This document shows positions 16,674 to 26,470 of a stretch of DNA of 36,851 nt, piece after piece. The stretch is from Streptosporangiaceae bacterium. Lineage in GTDB: Bacteria; Actinomycetota; Actinomycetes; Streptosporangiales; Streptosporangiaceae. Position numbers and translations under genes: made by a program. The stretch's first letter is position 1, and the number at the start of each line of letters is the position of its first letter. The notes under the pieces are model-generated. The model saw only the letters and a list, made by a program, of their open reading frames with translations. It had not been told where the DNA came from and made no database searches. Where the stretch lies: contig JASHOE010000130.1 in the NCBI GenBank assembly GCA_030041275.1, positions 1 through 36,851 of the forward strand, written 5' to 3'.

Positions 16674-18420
16674 AGGTCCCCGGAGCCGGGCAGAGCACGG
16701 GGTACTCCTTGCCGCCAGCCTTCATCCGGCTCTTCTTCGTACCGCCGCTGCGCGCCGTCAGCCACGACGAGTAGTGCGGCCACCAGCTGCCGCTCACGGA
16801 CGTCGCTTCAGCCAGCCACGCTGCCGGGTCAGCCGGATTCTCGACGCCGACCCGGAACGTGGCCTTCGGGTTGTCAGGCGGATTGACCATCGACGCAATG
16901 TGCCCGCTCGTGGACAGCACGAACGTCACCGGACCACCCAGCAGCTGGGTGGTGCGGTAGCACGACTGCCAGGGGCAGATGTGGTCGGCGATGCCCGCGA
17001 CCACGTAGGCGTCCGAATCCACCTTGGACAAGTCGACCGGGGACCCGAGCATCGTCGCCGCATCGGGCGTGACGAGCGCGTTGCGGAGCGCCAGCTGGAT
17101 GAAGTCGCGGTGCAGCGCGGCCGGAAGCCGCGTTGTGTCCGCGTTCCAGTACAGGATGTCGAAGGCTGGGGGCGGACGACCCTGGAGGTAGTTGTTGACC
17201 CAGTAGTTCCAGATCAGATCGTCAGGCCTGAGCCAGGCGAACACCTCGGCCAGCGTCCTGCCGTCGAGGTAACCGCGGGCTGCCGAGGCAGCCATTGCCG
17301 CGGCCGCGGTGGCCTCGTCGATCATCGCCCCGGCGGTGCCCGCGCGTGCCTGATCCAGCACCGTGACCCCGAGGCAGAGGCTGGCCAGCGTGTCGAGCTG
17401 AGCGAACGAGCTCAGGTGCGCCGCCACCATGGAGGACACGATGCCGCCCGAGCACAGCGCGCAGATGCTGGCTTTCGCCGCGCGGGTGATCGCCCGGACG
17501 GCATCGAGGGCCTCGACCACAGCTGCGCCGTAGCTATCCAGGTCCCAGTCCTTGTGCCGGTAGTCCGGATTGCGCCAGCTGATGGCGAATACCTGGTGGC
17601 CCTCCGCCACGAGGAACTCTGCCATGCTTCGGCCCGGTGCCAGGTCGACGATGTAGTACTTGTTGATCATCGGGGGCACGACGAGCAGCGGGTACCTGTT
17701 CACCTGTTCGGTCGTCGACGCGTACTGGATGAGCTCGAACATCTCGGTGCGGTAGACGACCGAGCCGGGGGTGACCGCGAGGTCCTTACCAACTTCGAAC
17801 GCGCTGGGCTCGACCATCGTCGGCACGCGCGGCGCCGTGGCCAGGTCGCCGGCCAGCGCCCGCAGGCCGCGCGCCGCTGACAGCCCGCCGGTGTCTACCA
17901 GCGCCTTGACTAGCACGGGGCTGAGCAGCGGGTTGTTGCTCGGGGCCGCGGCCGCGATGAGGTTCATCAGGACGAAACGCAGCCGCTCGTTGTCGCGCCA
18001 GTCGAGATCAGCACCGGCCAGCAGCCGCTCGGCCGACTGACCCGCGGCCAGGTATGCCTGCATCGCGCGCCGCAGCAGCGGGTTCTGAGTCCAGGCCGGA
18101 TCTGCGAAGCGCCGGTCCCGGCGGTCCGGCGCCACCGCCGACCGCCCGGCCGTGATCCGGGCAAGCTCGCAGCCGAGGCCGCCGAGCGTGCCGGCAACCC
18201 GCTGAGGTCGCCTGGCAAGGCCGACGGCGAGTCGCAGCGCCGCGCCGTCAGGGCGGAATCGGCGCAGCACGCCAAGCGCGCCGTCTGCCAGCAGCAAGTC
18301 CAGGGCACCCGCGAGCTCACCCGCGGCGTCGGGAAGCACCGACCCGGCGGCCGCCGTCGCAGCGGATGCGCGTCCGCCCGCAGCTGTGTCGCGGGCCTCC
18401 CGGCCCTTGCCCGCGGTCAC
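16657..18420 (-). CDS. phaC: Poly(3-hydroxyalkanoate) synthase, class II-like
   Basis: A 587-residue polyester synthase that joins 3-hydroxyacyl-CoAs into PHA on granules. The catalytic Cys323 lies in the lipase-like box ALCSGG, where the first position is Ala instead of the usual Gly. The other triad members are Asp479 in [10 protein letters not shown] and His507 in STSGHIASM. The segments [20 protein letters not shown] and [19 protein letters not shown] are typical of class I/II synthases, and the length fits. The first 60 residues are Ala/Gly-rich and poorly conserved. The GTG start overlaps the stop of the acyl-CoA ligase gene (GTGA), so the two are translationally coupled. Confidence 0.92.
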   Translation of the reverse strand: MTAGKGREARDTAAGGRASAATAAAGSVLPDAAGELAGALDLLLADGALGVLRRFRPDGAALRLAVGLARRPQRVAGTLGGLGCELARITAGRSAVAPDRRDRRFADPAWTQNPLLRRAMQAYLAAGQSAERLLAGADLDWRDNERLRFVLMNLIAAAAPSNNPLLSPVLVKALVDTGGLSAARGLRALAGDLATAPRVPTMVEPSAFEVGKDLAVTPGSVVYRTEMFELIQYASTTEQVNRYPLLVVPPMINKYYIVDLAPGRSMAEFLVAEGHQVFAISWRNPDYRHKDWDLDSYGAAVVEALDAVRAITRAAKASICALCSGGIVSSMVAAHLSSFAQLDTLASLCLGVTVLDQARAGTAGAMIDEATAAAAMAASAARGYLDGRTLAEVFAWLRPDDLIWNYWVNNYLQGRPPPAFDILYWNADTTRLPAALHRDFIQLALRNALVTPDAATMLGSPVDLSKVDSDAYVVAGIADHICPWQSCYRTTQLLGGPVTFVLSTSGHIASMVNPPDNPKATFRVGVENPADPAAWLAEATSVSGSWWPHYSSWLTARSGGTKKSRMKAGGKEYPVLCPAPGTYVHDR

Positions 18421-19916
18421 GGCGCATCCTGAGGCGGCTGGACCTCGCGGCGCAAGATCTTGCCGGTCGGGCCCTTGGGCAGGCTGGCTACCAGCCAGAC
18501 TCGACGCGGGTACTTGTAGGCCGCGACCCGCTCCTTCACGAACTTCTGCAGCTCGGCCGGCGTCGCCTCGGCACCGGGCTTGAGCGCGACCGCGGCGCCG
18601 ACCTCCTCGCCCAGCTCGGCGTGCGCCATCCCGATCACCGCAACCTCCGCTACCGCGGGATGCTCGTGCAGCGCCTCCTCAATCTCCCTGGGGTACACGT
18701 TGTAGCCGCCGCGGATGATCATCTCTTTCTTACGGTCGACGATGTAGTAGTAGCCGTCCTCGTCAACTCGGGCGAGATCACCGGTTCGGAACCAGCCGTC
18801 CGGGATGGCCTCGGCCGTAGCCTCCGGCTTCCCCCAGTAGCCCTTCATGAGGTTGTGACCGCGAATTGCGATCTCGCCCACCTCGCCCGCGAGCACCGGG
18901 CTGCCTGTATCGGAGACCAGGCGCATCTCCACGCCCTCGACCGGCGTTCCGATCGAGCCTGGCTTACGCGTCCGGTTCGGGTGATTGAACGACGCCACCG
19001 GCGAGGTCTCGGACAGACCGTAGCCCTCGAGGATCATGCAGCCGAACTTCTGCTCGAAGCCGCGCAGGATCTCCACGGGCATCGCCGCTCCGCCGGAGAC
19101 GCACAGCCGCAGCGATGTGGTGTCTGCCGTGTCGGCGGCGGGGTGATGCAGCATGCCCGCATACATGGTCGGCACGCCCTCGAAGATCGTGACGCGGTCG
19201 CGCGCGATGATGTCCAGGGCCTTGCCCGCGTCGAATCGCGGCAGCAAGGTCAGTGTGCCGCCAGCCATCACCGTCGCGTTCAGGCCGCAGGTCAGGCCGA
19301 ACACGTGGAACAGCGGAAGGCAGCCCATCATCACGTCGTCCGGACCGTTCTGCAGCAGCGTTTCGGCCGTCAGCCCCGCATTCCTGGCCAGGCCGCCGTG
19401 GGTCAGCTGCGCGCCCTTGGGCTGCCCCGTCGTTCCCGAGGTGTACAGGATGACCGCGTCGTCGGTGTCGTCGGCGCCGGCTGTCGTGGCTGCCGCGCTA
19501 CGGCCTGCGAGCAGCGAACTGAGGTCCACGTCGTCGACGCCGATGACCTCGGCACCGGCGTCGGCAGCGCCCTTGGCCGCCTCGCCGGCGAAGTCCCGCC
19601 AGGCGAGCAACACCCTGGCGCCTGAATCGCCGAGGTAGTAGGCGACTTCCCGGCCCTTGAGCAAGGGGTTCATCGGGACGACCACCGCGCCGGCCGCGAG
19701 GGCGCCGTAGAACGCGACCGGGAACGCCGGGATGTTGGGCATCATGAGGCCGACCCGATCGCCGCGGCCGACGCCGGCCGACGTGAGCAGGTCAGCCAGC
19801 CGCCGGGCGGCGTCGCTGAGCTGCCGGTAGCTCACGGCCAGATCATCCAGCCGGATCACGGTGCGGTCGGGCTGCTGCGCCGCAGACCTGTCCAGGATGG
19901 ATGCCAGGTTCGTCAT
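18417..19916 (-). CDS. AMP-dependent fatty acid-CoA ligase
   Basis: A 499-residue adenylate-forming acyl-CoA ligase. The P-loop-like motif is [14 protein letters not shown], the second core motif is [11 protein letters not shown], the adenine-binding segment is [26 protein letters not shown] and the C-terminal catalytic lysine lies in GPTGKILRR. The ATG at 19916 is preferred over 19949 because GGAGGG sits six bases upstream and the protein then opens [12 protein letters not shown]. It is the first gene of the leftward PHA operon and probably activates free fatty acids for polymer synthesis or beta-oxidation. Its substrate chain length cannot be read from sequence. Confidence 0.93.
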   Translation of the reverse strand: MTNLASILDRSAAQQPDRTVIRLDDLAVSYRQLSDAARRLADLLTSAGVGRGDRVGLMMPNIPAFPVAFYGALAAGAVVVPMNPLLKGREVAYYLGDSGARVLLAWRDFAGEAAKGAADAGAEVIGVDDVDLSSLLAGRSAAATTAGADDTDDAVILYTSGTTGQPKGAQLTHGGLARNAGLTAETLLQNGPDDVMMGCLPLFHVFGLTCGLNATVMAGGTLTLLPRFDAGKALDIIARDRVTIFEGVPTMYAGMLHHPAADTADTTSLRLCVSGGAAMPVEILRGFEQKFGCMILEGYGLSETSPVASFNHPNRTRKPGSIGTPVEGVEMRLVSDTGSPVLAGEVGEIAIRGHNLMKGYWGKPEATAEAIPDGWFRTGDLARVDEDGYYYIVDRKKEMIIRGGYNVYPREIEEALHEHPAVAEVAVIGMAHAELGEEVGAAVALKPGAEATPAELQKFVKERVAAYKYPRRVWLVASLPKGPTGKILRREVQPPQDAP

Positions 19917-20099
19917 CTCGCCCTCCACGCCTCGGGCCGCCGAGATCACCAGTATCTGTTCGCGGGTCCGGGATGGCCAGTCCGGGGCTGTACCGGCCGG
20001 GGCAGGAGCGCCGGAAGTGAGCGGCCAGGAAATGCGTTAGCGGACGGGGGCCGGCCCGGCCATGCTGAGACGCGGTGACCGGCCGCTTGTCGACCTGGG

Positions 20100-23000
20100 A
20101 TGGAGCACGTCGTGACTGCCTCGCTGGCTGCGCTGCGAGCGCGCCTGCCCGGGCTGACGTTGCGCGACGAGCACCGGCTGGCGCGGCGTGCCGAGCGCGC
20201 CCGGTCGCTGCGGGACGCCGACGCGCAGGCGAAGGCCGTCGCCACGCTCGCCGCCGAGGTAGCGGCAGCGGAGGAGCGGGTCGCCGCCCGGCGCGGCGCC
20301 GTGCCGGTGATCACGTATCCAGCCGAGCTGCCGGTCAGCCAGCGGAAGGCTGAGCTGGCCGCCGCGATTGCAGCGCACCAAGTAGTGATCGTCGCGGGGG
20401 AGACCGGCTCGGGGAAAACGACGCAGCTGCCGAAGATCTGCCTGGAACTCGGCCGGGGCGTCAGGGGCCAGATCGGCCACACCCAGCCGCGGCGGATCGC
20501 CGCACGCACGGTGGCTGCCAGGATCGCGGCGGAACTGCGAACCGAGCTCGGCGCGGCAGTCGGCTACAAGGTGAGGTTCGCGGACACCTCGAGCGACGAC
20601 ACGCTGATCACCGTGATGACCGACGGCATTTTGCTCACCGAGATGCAGCGCGATCGCCAGCTGCTCCGCTACGACACGCTCATCATCGACGAAGCGCACG
20701 AGCGCAGCCTGAACATCGACTTCATCCTCGGCTACCTCAAACGGCTGCTGCCGAGCCGCCCGGATCTGAAGGTCATCATCACGTCCGCCACCATCGACCC
20801 CGAGCGATTCAGCCAGCACTTCGCTGCGGACGGGCGCCCCAGCGGCGGCGCGGGACATGCGGCATCAGCCGAATCGACGGGCGTTCCGCCCATCATTGAA
20901 GTGTCTGGCCGAACGTACCCCGTTGAAGTGCGGTACCGGCCGCTCGCGGATCCGGACCAGCCCGGAGGTGAGGCGCGCGACCAGGTCCAGGGCATCCTTG
21001 ATGCGCTCGCCGAACTGCGCCGGGCCGGGCCTGGTGACGCGCTGGTGTTTCTGTCCGGCGAGCGGGAGATCCGGGACACCGCCGACGCGCTGGCAGGCGA
21101 GCCCGGCCTGGAGGTGCTGCCGCTGTACGCGCGGTTGTCGGCCGCGGAGCAATATCGAGTGTTCGGCCCGCACCAGGGCAGCCGGGTGGTGCTGGCCACC
21201 AACGTCGCTGAGACGTCGCTGACCGTGCCGGGAATCAGGTATGTCGTGGACCCGGGGACCGCCAGGATCTCGCGGTACAGCCAGCGCACGAAGGTACAGC
21301 GGCTGCCGATAGAGCCGATCTCGCAGGCCTCCGCTAATCAGCGCAAGGGTCGCTGCGGACGGACGTCCGACGGGATCTGCATCCGGCTGTACAGCGAGCC
21401 AGACTTCGAGTCGAGGCCCGAGTTCACCGAGCCGGAGATCCTACGGACCAACCTGGCGTCGGTCATCCTGCGAATGGCCGCGCTCAATCTGGGTGCCATC
21501 GCCGACTTCCCGTTCGTCGACCCGCCGGACTCGCGGCAGGTTGCCGACGGCCTGCGCCTGCTCGAGGAGCTCGGCGCCATCACGTCCGGCAGTCACGGGG
21601 GCGTCGTGCGGCTCACCGAGACCGGACGTCGGCTGGCAGATCTGCCGGTCGACCCGAGGCTTGGTCGCATGATCCTGGCGGCCGGACCCAATGGCTGCGC
21701 TCGCGAGGTGCTGATCATCACCTCCGCCCTGGCTATCCAGGATCCGCGGGAGCGACCGTCGGACGCCAGGGAAGCAGCGGACGCGATGCACCGGCGGTTC
21801 GCCGAGCCCGGCTCGGATTTCCTGTCGCTCGTGACGCTCTGGGACTACGCGCGCGACCAGCAGCGCCAGCTGTCGTCGTCGGCGTTCCGCCGACTGTGCC
21901 GCCGCGAGTATCTGCACTTCCTGCGCGTCCGCGAGTGGCAGGACGTCTACAGCCAGCTGCAGCGGGCAGCGCGTGACGTGGGCGTCGTCATCGGCCGCGA
22001 CCACGATCGGCGCCGCGGTGAGTCACCTGCGGACGTCGGCCGTGCTGACGGCTCGGGGTCTGGCCGGTACAGCGCTGACCTCGCGGTCAGAGTGCATCAG
22101 TCGCTGCTGGCTGGCCTGCTGTCACACATCGGCATGCGGGACACCGAGCCGGCCGCCGCGCGACGAGGCAGCGATCGGGGGTCACGTGACGCGGCCGGCG
22201 CCCGGCGCCGCCGCCTGGCAGAGTTCGCCGGGGCACGAGGCGCGCGGTTCACCATATTTCCTGACTCTCCGCAGGCGAGGAAGCCGCCGCCGTGGCTGAT
22301 GGCGGCGGAGCTCGTCGAGACGTCCCGGCTGTGGGCACGCACCGTCGCTCGGATCGAGCCAGAGTGGGCCGAGTCGCTCGCAGGCGACCTGGTCCGGCGC
22401 AGCTACAGCGAGCCGCGCTGGGACGCTCGCCGCGGGGCCGTCATGGCGACCGAGAAGGTCAGCCTCTATGGCCTGCCGATCGTGGCCGCCCGGCCGGTGA
22501 ACTACGGCAGGATCGACCAGGCTGCGGCCAGGGAGATCTTCATCCAGCACGCCCTGGTCGAGGGCGACTGGCAAACCCACCACAAGTTCTTCGCGCGCAA
22601 TCAGCGGGCCCGCGAGGACGCTGCGGAGCTGGAGCGCAAGGCTCGACGGCGCGGCCTCGTCGCGGATGACGCGACGATCTATGACTTCTACGACCAGCGA
22701 ATTCCCAAGACCGTCGTGTCGGGGCGGCACTTCGACTTCTGGTGGAAGCAGGCTCGCGACTCCGAACCGGGCCTGCTCGACCTCCGGCCCGAGGACCTGG
22801 CCGCACCCGCCGCGAGCGACATCCGCTCCGAGGACTACCCCGCGAGCTGGGGTGAGTTCCCGCTGTCGTATGAGTTCGCGCCGGGCGAGGCTGACGACGG
22901 CGTGACGGTCAGGGTTCCCCTGACGGATCTTTTCGACCGTAACGCGGCCGAATTTGGCTGGCAGGTGCCCGGGCTGCGGGTTGAGCTGGTGACTGAGCTG

Positions 23001-24260
23001 ATCCGCGGACTACCGAAGGACCTTCGTCGCCACTTCATTCCGGCGCCGGACACGGCGAGGTCAGTCGTGGCAGCGCTCGGCGTGCCGGGCGGTAATCTCG
23101 CGGCGGCGCTTAGCGCCGAGCTCGGCCGGATGACCGGTGTCAGGGTGCCCGTGTCGGCCTGGAATTTTGCCGGGCTGCCGCCGCATCTGAGGATCAACTA
23201 CGACGTCGTCGACGGCGACGTTGTGCTGGCCGAGGGCCGGGATCTAGGTGAGCTGCGGCGGCGGCTGCGGCCGCGACTGCAGGCCGCGCTCGCCGACGCG
23301 GCCGCCGGCCTGACCAGGTCGGGGTTGCGCAGCTGGGACTTCGGCACGCTGCCCAGGGTCTTCCCCGCCGATGCCACTGAGACGGCAGGCGCTCTGGACC
23401 CGGAGGCGCGAGCTGGTCCCGCTCAGCCGGCTCCACCTGGCTCGCCCGGGTCGACGACGCGACTGCGCGGTTACCCGGCGCTGGCAGACGCTGGCGACGC
23501 GGTGGACATCCGGATCTTCGACACCCCCGCTGAGGCCGACGCTGCGATGCGGCTCGGGACTCGCCGTCTGCTGCTGATCACGGTGCCGTCCGGAGTCCGG
23601 TCAATCGCGTCTCGGCTCCCGATGGCCGAGAAGATGGCGATGAGTCGTCATCCGTATCGCAGCGCTGCGGCGCTGCTCGACGACTGCTCGGCGGTGGCCG
23701 CGGACCAGGTCATCGGCGAGGCGGGTGGCCCCGCCTACGACGCAGCCGGTTTTGCCGCGCTCGTGGAGCTGGCACGTGACCGGCTGGCGCCGACGACCGC
23801 CTGGGTGGTCGAGTCGGCAGCCAGGGTGCTCGGCGAGGCGCACGAGGTCGAGATCAGGCTGGCCGATGCTCACCCCGTGCCCGTCCTCGAGCCGGCCCTC
23901 GCCGACATGCGCGCCCAGTTCGCCGGGCTGATCTATCCGGGCTTCATCGCGACAACGGGTGCCACCCGGCTCCCCGACCTGGTCCGCTACCTGCGTGCGA
24001 TCGTGCGCCGCCTCGACAAGCTGGCGGGCGAGCAGGTCAGGGATGCCGAGCGGATGGCTTCGGTGCACCGGGCGGCGGGCGCCTACGCCGCGCGGCTGCG
24101 CGACCTGCCGGCCGAGGCGCGGTCCCGGCCCGCCGTGGAGGCGGTCCGCTGGCTGATCGAGGAGCTGCGAGTCAGCTTGTTCGCCCAGGTGCTGGGCACA
24201 CCGGTGCCAGTGTCGGAGAAGCGAATCCTGACGGCGATCGCGGCGCTGCCGGGAGGCTGA
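20100..24260 (+). CDS. hrpA: ATP-dependent DEAH-box RNA helicase HrpA
   Basis: A 1386-residue DEAH helicase, slightly longer than the usual 1300 for HrpA. Motif I is GETGSGKT (residues 100-107), motif II DEAH (197-200), motif III TSATID, and motif VI QRKGRCGR. Beyond the helicase core come the helicase-associated and OB-fold regions and the long C-terminal DUF3418-type domain typical of HrpA. An insert around residues 635-705 is Arg/Ala/Gly-rich and looks like a lineage-specific linker. The start may be the ATG at 20100 or the GTG at 20112, the latter having GGAG six bases upstream. It stands alone, divergent from the PHA operon. Confidence 0.95.
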   Translation: MEHVVTASLAALRARLPGLTLRDEHRLARRAERARSLRDADAQAKAVATLAAEVAAAEERVAARRGAVPVITYPAELPVSQRKAELAAAIAAHQVVIVAGETGSGKTTQLPKICLELGRGVRGQIGHTQPRRIAARTVAARIAAELRTELGAAVGYKVRFADTSSDDTLITVMTDGILLTEMQRDRQLLRYDTLIIDEAHERSLNIDFILGYLKRLLPSRPDLKVIITSATIDPERFSQHFAADGRPSGGAGHAASAESTGVPPIIEVSGRTYPVEVRYRPLADPDQPGGEARDQVQGILDALAELRRAGPGDALVFLSGEREIRDTADALAGEPGLEVLPLYARLSAAEQYRVFGPHQGSRVVLATNVAETSLTVPGIRYVVDPGTARISRYSQRTKVQRLPIEPISQASANQRKGRCGRTSDGICIRLYSEPDFESRPEFTEPEILRTNLASVILRMAALNLGAIADFPFVDPPDSRQVADGLRLLEELGAITSGSHGGVVRLTETGRRLADLPVDPRLGRMILAAGPNGCAREVLIITSALAIQDPRERPSDAREAADAMHRRFAEPGSDFLSLVTLWDYARDQQRQLSSSAFRRLCRREYLHFLRVREWQDVYSQLQRAARDVGVVIGRDHDRRRGESPADVGRADGSGSGRYSADLAVRVHQSLLAGLLSHIGMRDTEPAAARRGSDRGSRDAAGARRRRLAEFAGARGARFTIFPDSPQARKPPPWLMAAELVETSRLWARTVARIEPEWAESLAGDLVRRSYSEPRWDARRGAVMATEKVSLYGLPIVAARPVNYGRIDQAAAREIFIQHALVEGDWQTHHKFFARNQRAREDAAELERKARRRGLVADDATIYDFYDQRIPKTVVSGRHFDFWWKQARDSEPGLLDLRPEDLAAPAASDIRSEDYPASWGEFPLSYEFAPGEADDGVTVRVPLTDLFDRNAAEFGWQVPGLRVELVTELIRGLPKDLRRHFIPAPDTARSVVAALGVPGGNLAAALSAELGRMTGVRVPVSAWNFAGLPPHLRINYDVVDGDVVLAEGRDLGELRRRLRPRLQAALADAAAGLTRSGLRSWDFGTLPRVFPADATETAGALDPEARAGPAQPAPPGSPGSTTRLRGYPALADAGDAVDIRIFDTPAEADAAMRLGTRRLLLITVPSGVRSIASRLPMAEKMAMSRHPYRSAAALLDDCSAVAADQVIGEAGGPAYDAAGFAALVELARDRLAPTTAWVVESAARVLGEAHEVEIRLADAHPVPVLEPALADMRAQFAGLIYPGFIATTGATRLPDLVRYLRAIVRRLDKLAGEQVRDAERMASVHRAAGAYAARLRDLPAEARSRPAVEAVRWLIEELRVSLFAQVLGTPVPVSEKRILTAIAALPGG

Positions 24261-24396
24261 CCGCCGTTGCTGCGCCATGCCGCGCCTGCGAGCGCGGTGT
24301 GCGCGTTGGCCTGCAGCCGACAGCTTCGTCTGTAGGGAGCCTTGGTGCGAGACGGTGGCGGCAGGGTTCGGCGTCCAGGCCCGCGCGTGCGGTCAG

Positions 24397-25355
24397 TCAG
24401 CTGCCCGCGCGGTAGGCCGCGGCCAGCAGCGCGCCGCGCCGGAAGGCTGCCCTGATCTTGGCCGCGACGAGTTCGGGCATGGTCGTGATCTCCTCCCAGG
24501 TGAAGTGCACGACTTCGTAGCCCAGGGAGCGCAGCCAGGAGTCCCGCTCGAGCTGGCGTCGCGCCGCCAGCGGGTCGGTGTACTTGATCGCCCCGTCGAC
24601 CTCGACGTCGTCCGGTACTTGTCCCAGTAGAAGTCCACCCTGGCGACGTCGTCAGCCGTTCCGACGAGCGCCTGCAGTTGCGGGGGCGGCAGGCCGCAAT
24701 CGGCGAAGACGACTCGGGCGATGGATTCCAGTGGTGACTCACTGCGTTTGTCGGCGAAGGCGATGACCTTCGCGGCGGTGGCCGCGCCCGGCCATCGCGA
24801 ACACGCCGTCAGCACGGCCTCCAGCTCGCCCGCGGTGGCGAGCCGCTTGTGCAGAGCGGAGTCGGTGGCGACCACCCCGGCTCGGAACGGGAGGGTCCGT
24901 GCCAGATCGACAGCGGTCCGGGCTGCGGTCGTGACCGCCAGACCCAAGGCGCTCGTCACGTGCTCACCTGGCAGGTCTGCCGAGTGCAGCCGGATGCCCG
25001 CGGGTGCGTGCCGGTCGGCGCCCGGCGGGCGGGTGAGATGCACGGTTAAGTCGCGGCGCCCGACGAGGTCAATCTTGTGGAGATACGCGGCCGACTGGTG
25101 GCTAACCACAGCGCCCAGGCCAGCTCCGGTCAGGGCCGCAGCCGCACCGATGGCGAGCAGTTCGCCGCCGCCCTTGAGACTCAGCAGCTTGCGCGCATGG
25201 ATGCCATCCGCGTAAATGCCTCGCCGCAAGACCAGCAGGGCGCCGCGCCGGGTGTTATCGCGGATCTGGTCCTTCCGCCATCCCGCCTTGAGCAGCTCCG
25301 CGGTCGTCACAATCTCCGCGATTCGGTGCGTTCGTGGCAGCGATGCAGTGGTCAT
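24397..25355 (-). pseudogene. AbiEi-like/DUF559 endonuclease-fold protein, frameshifted
   Basis: The leftward gene begins with an AbiEi-antitoxin-like winged helix (AGWRKDQIRDNTRRGALLVLRRGIYA, split as AGWRKDQIRDNT and RRGIYADG), a middle domain with VVSHQSAAYLHKID, and a DUF559/Vsr-like restriction-fold domain. Translation in one frame is good up to VDFYWDKYRT near 24613 and then turns into Arg/Ser-rich noise. A different frame continues the family sequence from VEVDGAIKYTDP through ERDSWLRSLGYEVVHFTWEEI to TGA at 24397. A one-base deletion around 24604-24613 explains this. It may be a true disruption or a sequencing error. The uncorrected frame would stop at 24393. The ATG at 25355 has GATCCT six bases upstream. 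Confidence 0.8.
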
Positions 25356-25361
25356 GCGCTC

Positions 25362-25367
25362 AGGATC
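25362..25367 (-). promoter_or_regulatory. Candidate -10 box of the AbiEi/DUF559 gene
   Basis: GATCCT read leftward ends six bases before the ATG at 25355, keeping A2 and T6 of the leaderless pattern. It is the weakest member of the set because position 1 is G. Confidence 0.25.
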
Positions 25368-25519
25368 GAGTAGGGCTCTGACACTGTGGTGGTTTCGGTG
25401 TTCATTGTGGTGCTTCCGACCCTTTTGATGCCCGGCTCATACCGTTTTGTTCCTCCGGAAACTCCATGAAGTCGGGTCCGGCGCCTTGTTAACGGTTCGC
25501 GATCACGCTCGCGGCACGT

Positions 25520-25525
25520 CACGAT
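25520..25525 (+). promoter_or_regulatory. Candidate -10 box of the synthetase-like gene
   Basis: CACGAT ends six bases before the ATG at 25532, with A2 and T6 conserved. No ribosome site precedes the ATG. Confidence 0.35.
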
Positions 25526-25531
25526 CTTTGG

Positions 25532-26470
25532 ATGGACCAGCTACCGGAGCGGGTGTTGCAGAAGGTCGGCGGGCGCGCCGGCGTCACGCAGCTTGCGAAT
25601 CTCAGCGCCAGTGACTTCACGAGCCTGATGCTGGAGGTTGCCAGGCAGCGCGCGGCGCGTGAGACGCCGGCCAGTCTGCTCCGTCGCTACCGCGCCGATC
25701 GGTTCGTTCAGCCTGCGGGCGCCGGCTGGCAGCTCATCCGGACGGTGGAGGACACGCTCGCCGCGAACCTGGCGCCGGAAACCGAGGTGGTGACCCTGCC
25801 GCCGCTGGTGCCGCTCGGTTGCCACGCGGTACTCGGGCCGATGAGCCAGGACAGAGTCGTCACTGCGATGCGCGCCGTCGAGGTCGCGGCAGATCCGACT
25901 AACGCACTGGCGCTCGAGGCGGCCGCGCGACGCCGGGCAAGGTCAGCCGCCGGCACGGTGCGGCTCGCCGCTTTCCAGCGGGTGGTCAGGGCGCAGCGGC
26001 CCTCGCCCGGCTACCTCCCGCACTTCAGCCTCCTGGGGCTGGCAACGGCCGGACGTGACGAAGGCAGCTTCCGGTTCGAGCGGACGGCCGTTGCGGAGCA
26101 CGTGCGTGCGCTCGTAACCGGCCTGCGTGCGGCTGGCCTCGGTCCGACGCAGCTGGCGTTGACGCCGCTGTCGTCCGCCGGTGAAAACATCGCTGCGGCA
26201 ATACCGCCCGAGCTCGCGGACGTATCGGTGGAGGTCGTGCTCGATCGGGATCGAGATTCCGGGCGCGGCTACTACCGGGAGTTGTGCTTCAAGATCAATG
26301 TGGCCGGTGGCGGGGGGTGGGCGGAAGTCGGTGACGGCGGCTTCACCGACTGGACCGCGCGGCTGACCGCGAGCGCAAAAGAACGGCTGCTGATCAGCGG
26401 CGTCGGCATCGACCGGGTGCTCGGGCTGGCGGCCGGAAACAGGGTGGTCAGCGGAGGTGCTCATCGATGA
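25532..26470 (+). CDS. Uncharacterised protein resembling a class II aaRS catalytic core
   Basis: A 312-residue protein I cannot name. Its layout follows the HisRS-like class II synthetase core: a motif 1-like strand ETEVVTLPPLVPLG; ADPTNALALEAAARR where HisRS has its substrate-entry helix; VVRAQRPS with Arg153 where motif 2 reads FRYERPQ; GYYRELCFKI and GDGGFTDW where HisRS has its YYTG and GGGRYD segments; and GVGIDRVLGL (290-299, Arg295) matching motif 3. The motif 2 Glu is replaced by Gln155. There is no anticodon-binding domain. It is not beside hisG, so HisZ is unlikely. Amino acid activation for a non-translational purpose, or a regulatory role, is possible but unproven. Its end overlaps the convergent esterase gene by 23 bases. 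Confidence 0.6.
   Translation: MDQLPERVLQKVGGRAGVTQLANLSASDFTSLMLEVARQRAARETPASLLRRYRADRFVQPAGAGWQLIRTVEDTLAANLAPETEVVTLPPLVPLGCHAVLGPMSQDRVVTAMRAVEVAADPTNALALEAAARRRARSAAGTVRLAAFQRVVRAQRPSPGYLPHFSLLGLATAGRDEGSFRFERTAVAEHVRALVTGLRAAGLGPTQLALTPLSSAGENIAAAIPPELADVSVEVVLDRDRDSGRGYYRELCFKINVAGGGGWAEVGDGGFTDWTARLTASAKERLLISGVGIDRVLGLAAGNRVVSGGAHR

Noticed and set aside
16090..17880. Long rightward open frame across the PHA genes
   Set aside because: It is the antisense shadow of phaZ and phaC, which have clear catalytic motifs in the leftward frames.
18366..19625. Rightward open frame of about 420 codons
   Set aside because: It lies antisense to the acyl-CoA ligase gene and contains low-complexity Arg/His/Gln-rich sequence typical of shadow frames in GC-rich DNA.
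20037..20858. Leftward open frame opposite the start of hrpA
   Set aside because: It is a shadow of the HrpA helicase domain and has no recognisable motif.
25532..26470. Assignment of this gene as HisZ
   Set aside because: HisZ works with a short HisG in a histidine operon. No histidine gene is present nearby and motif 2 is altered.
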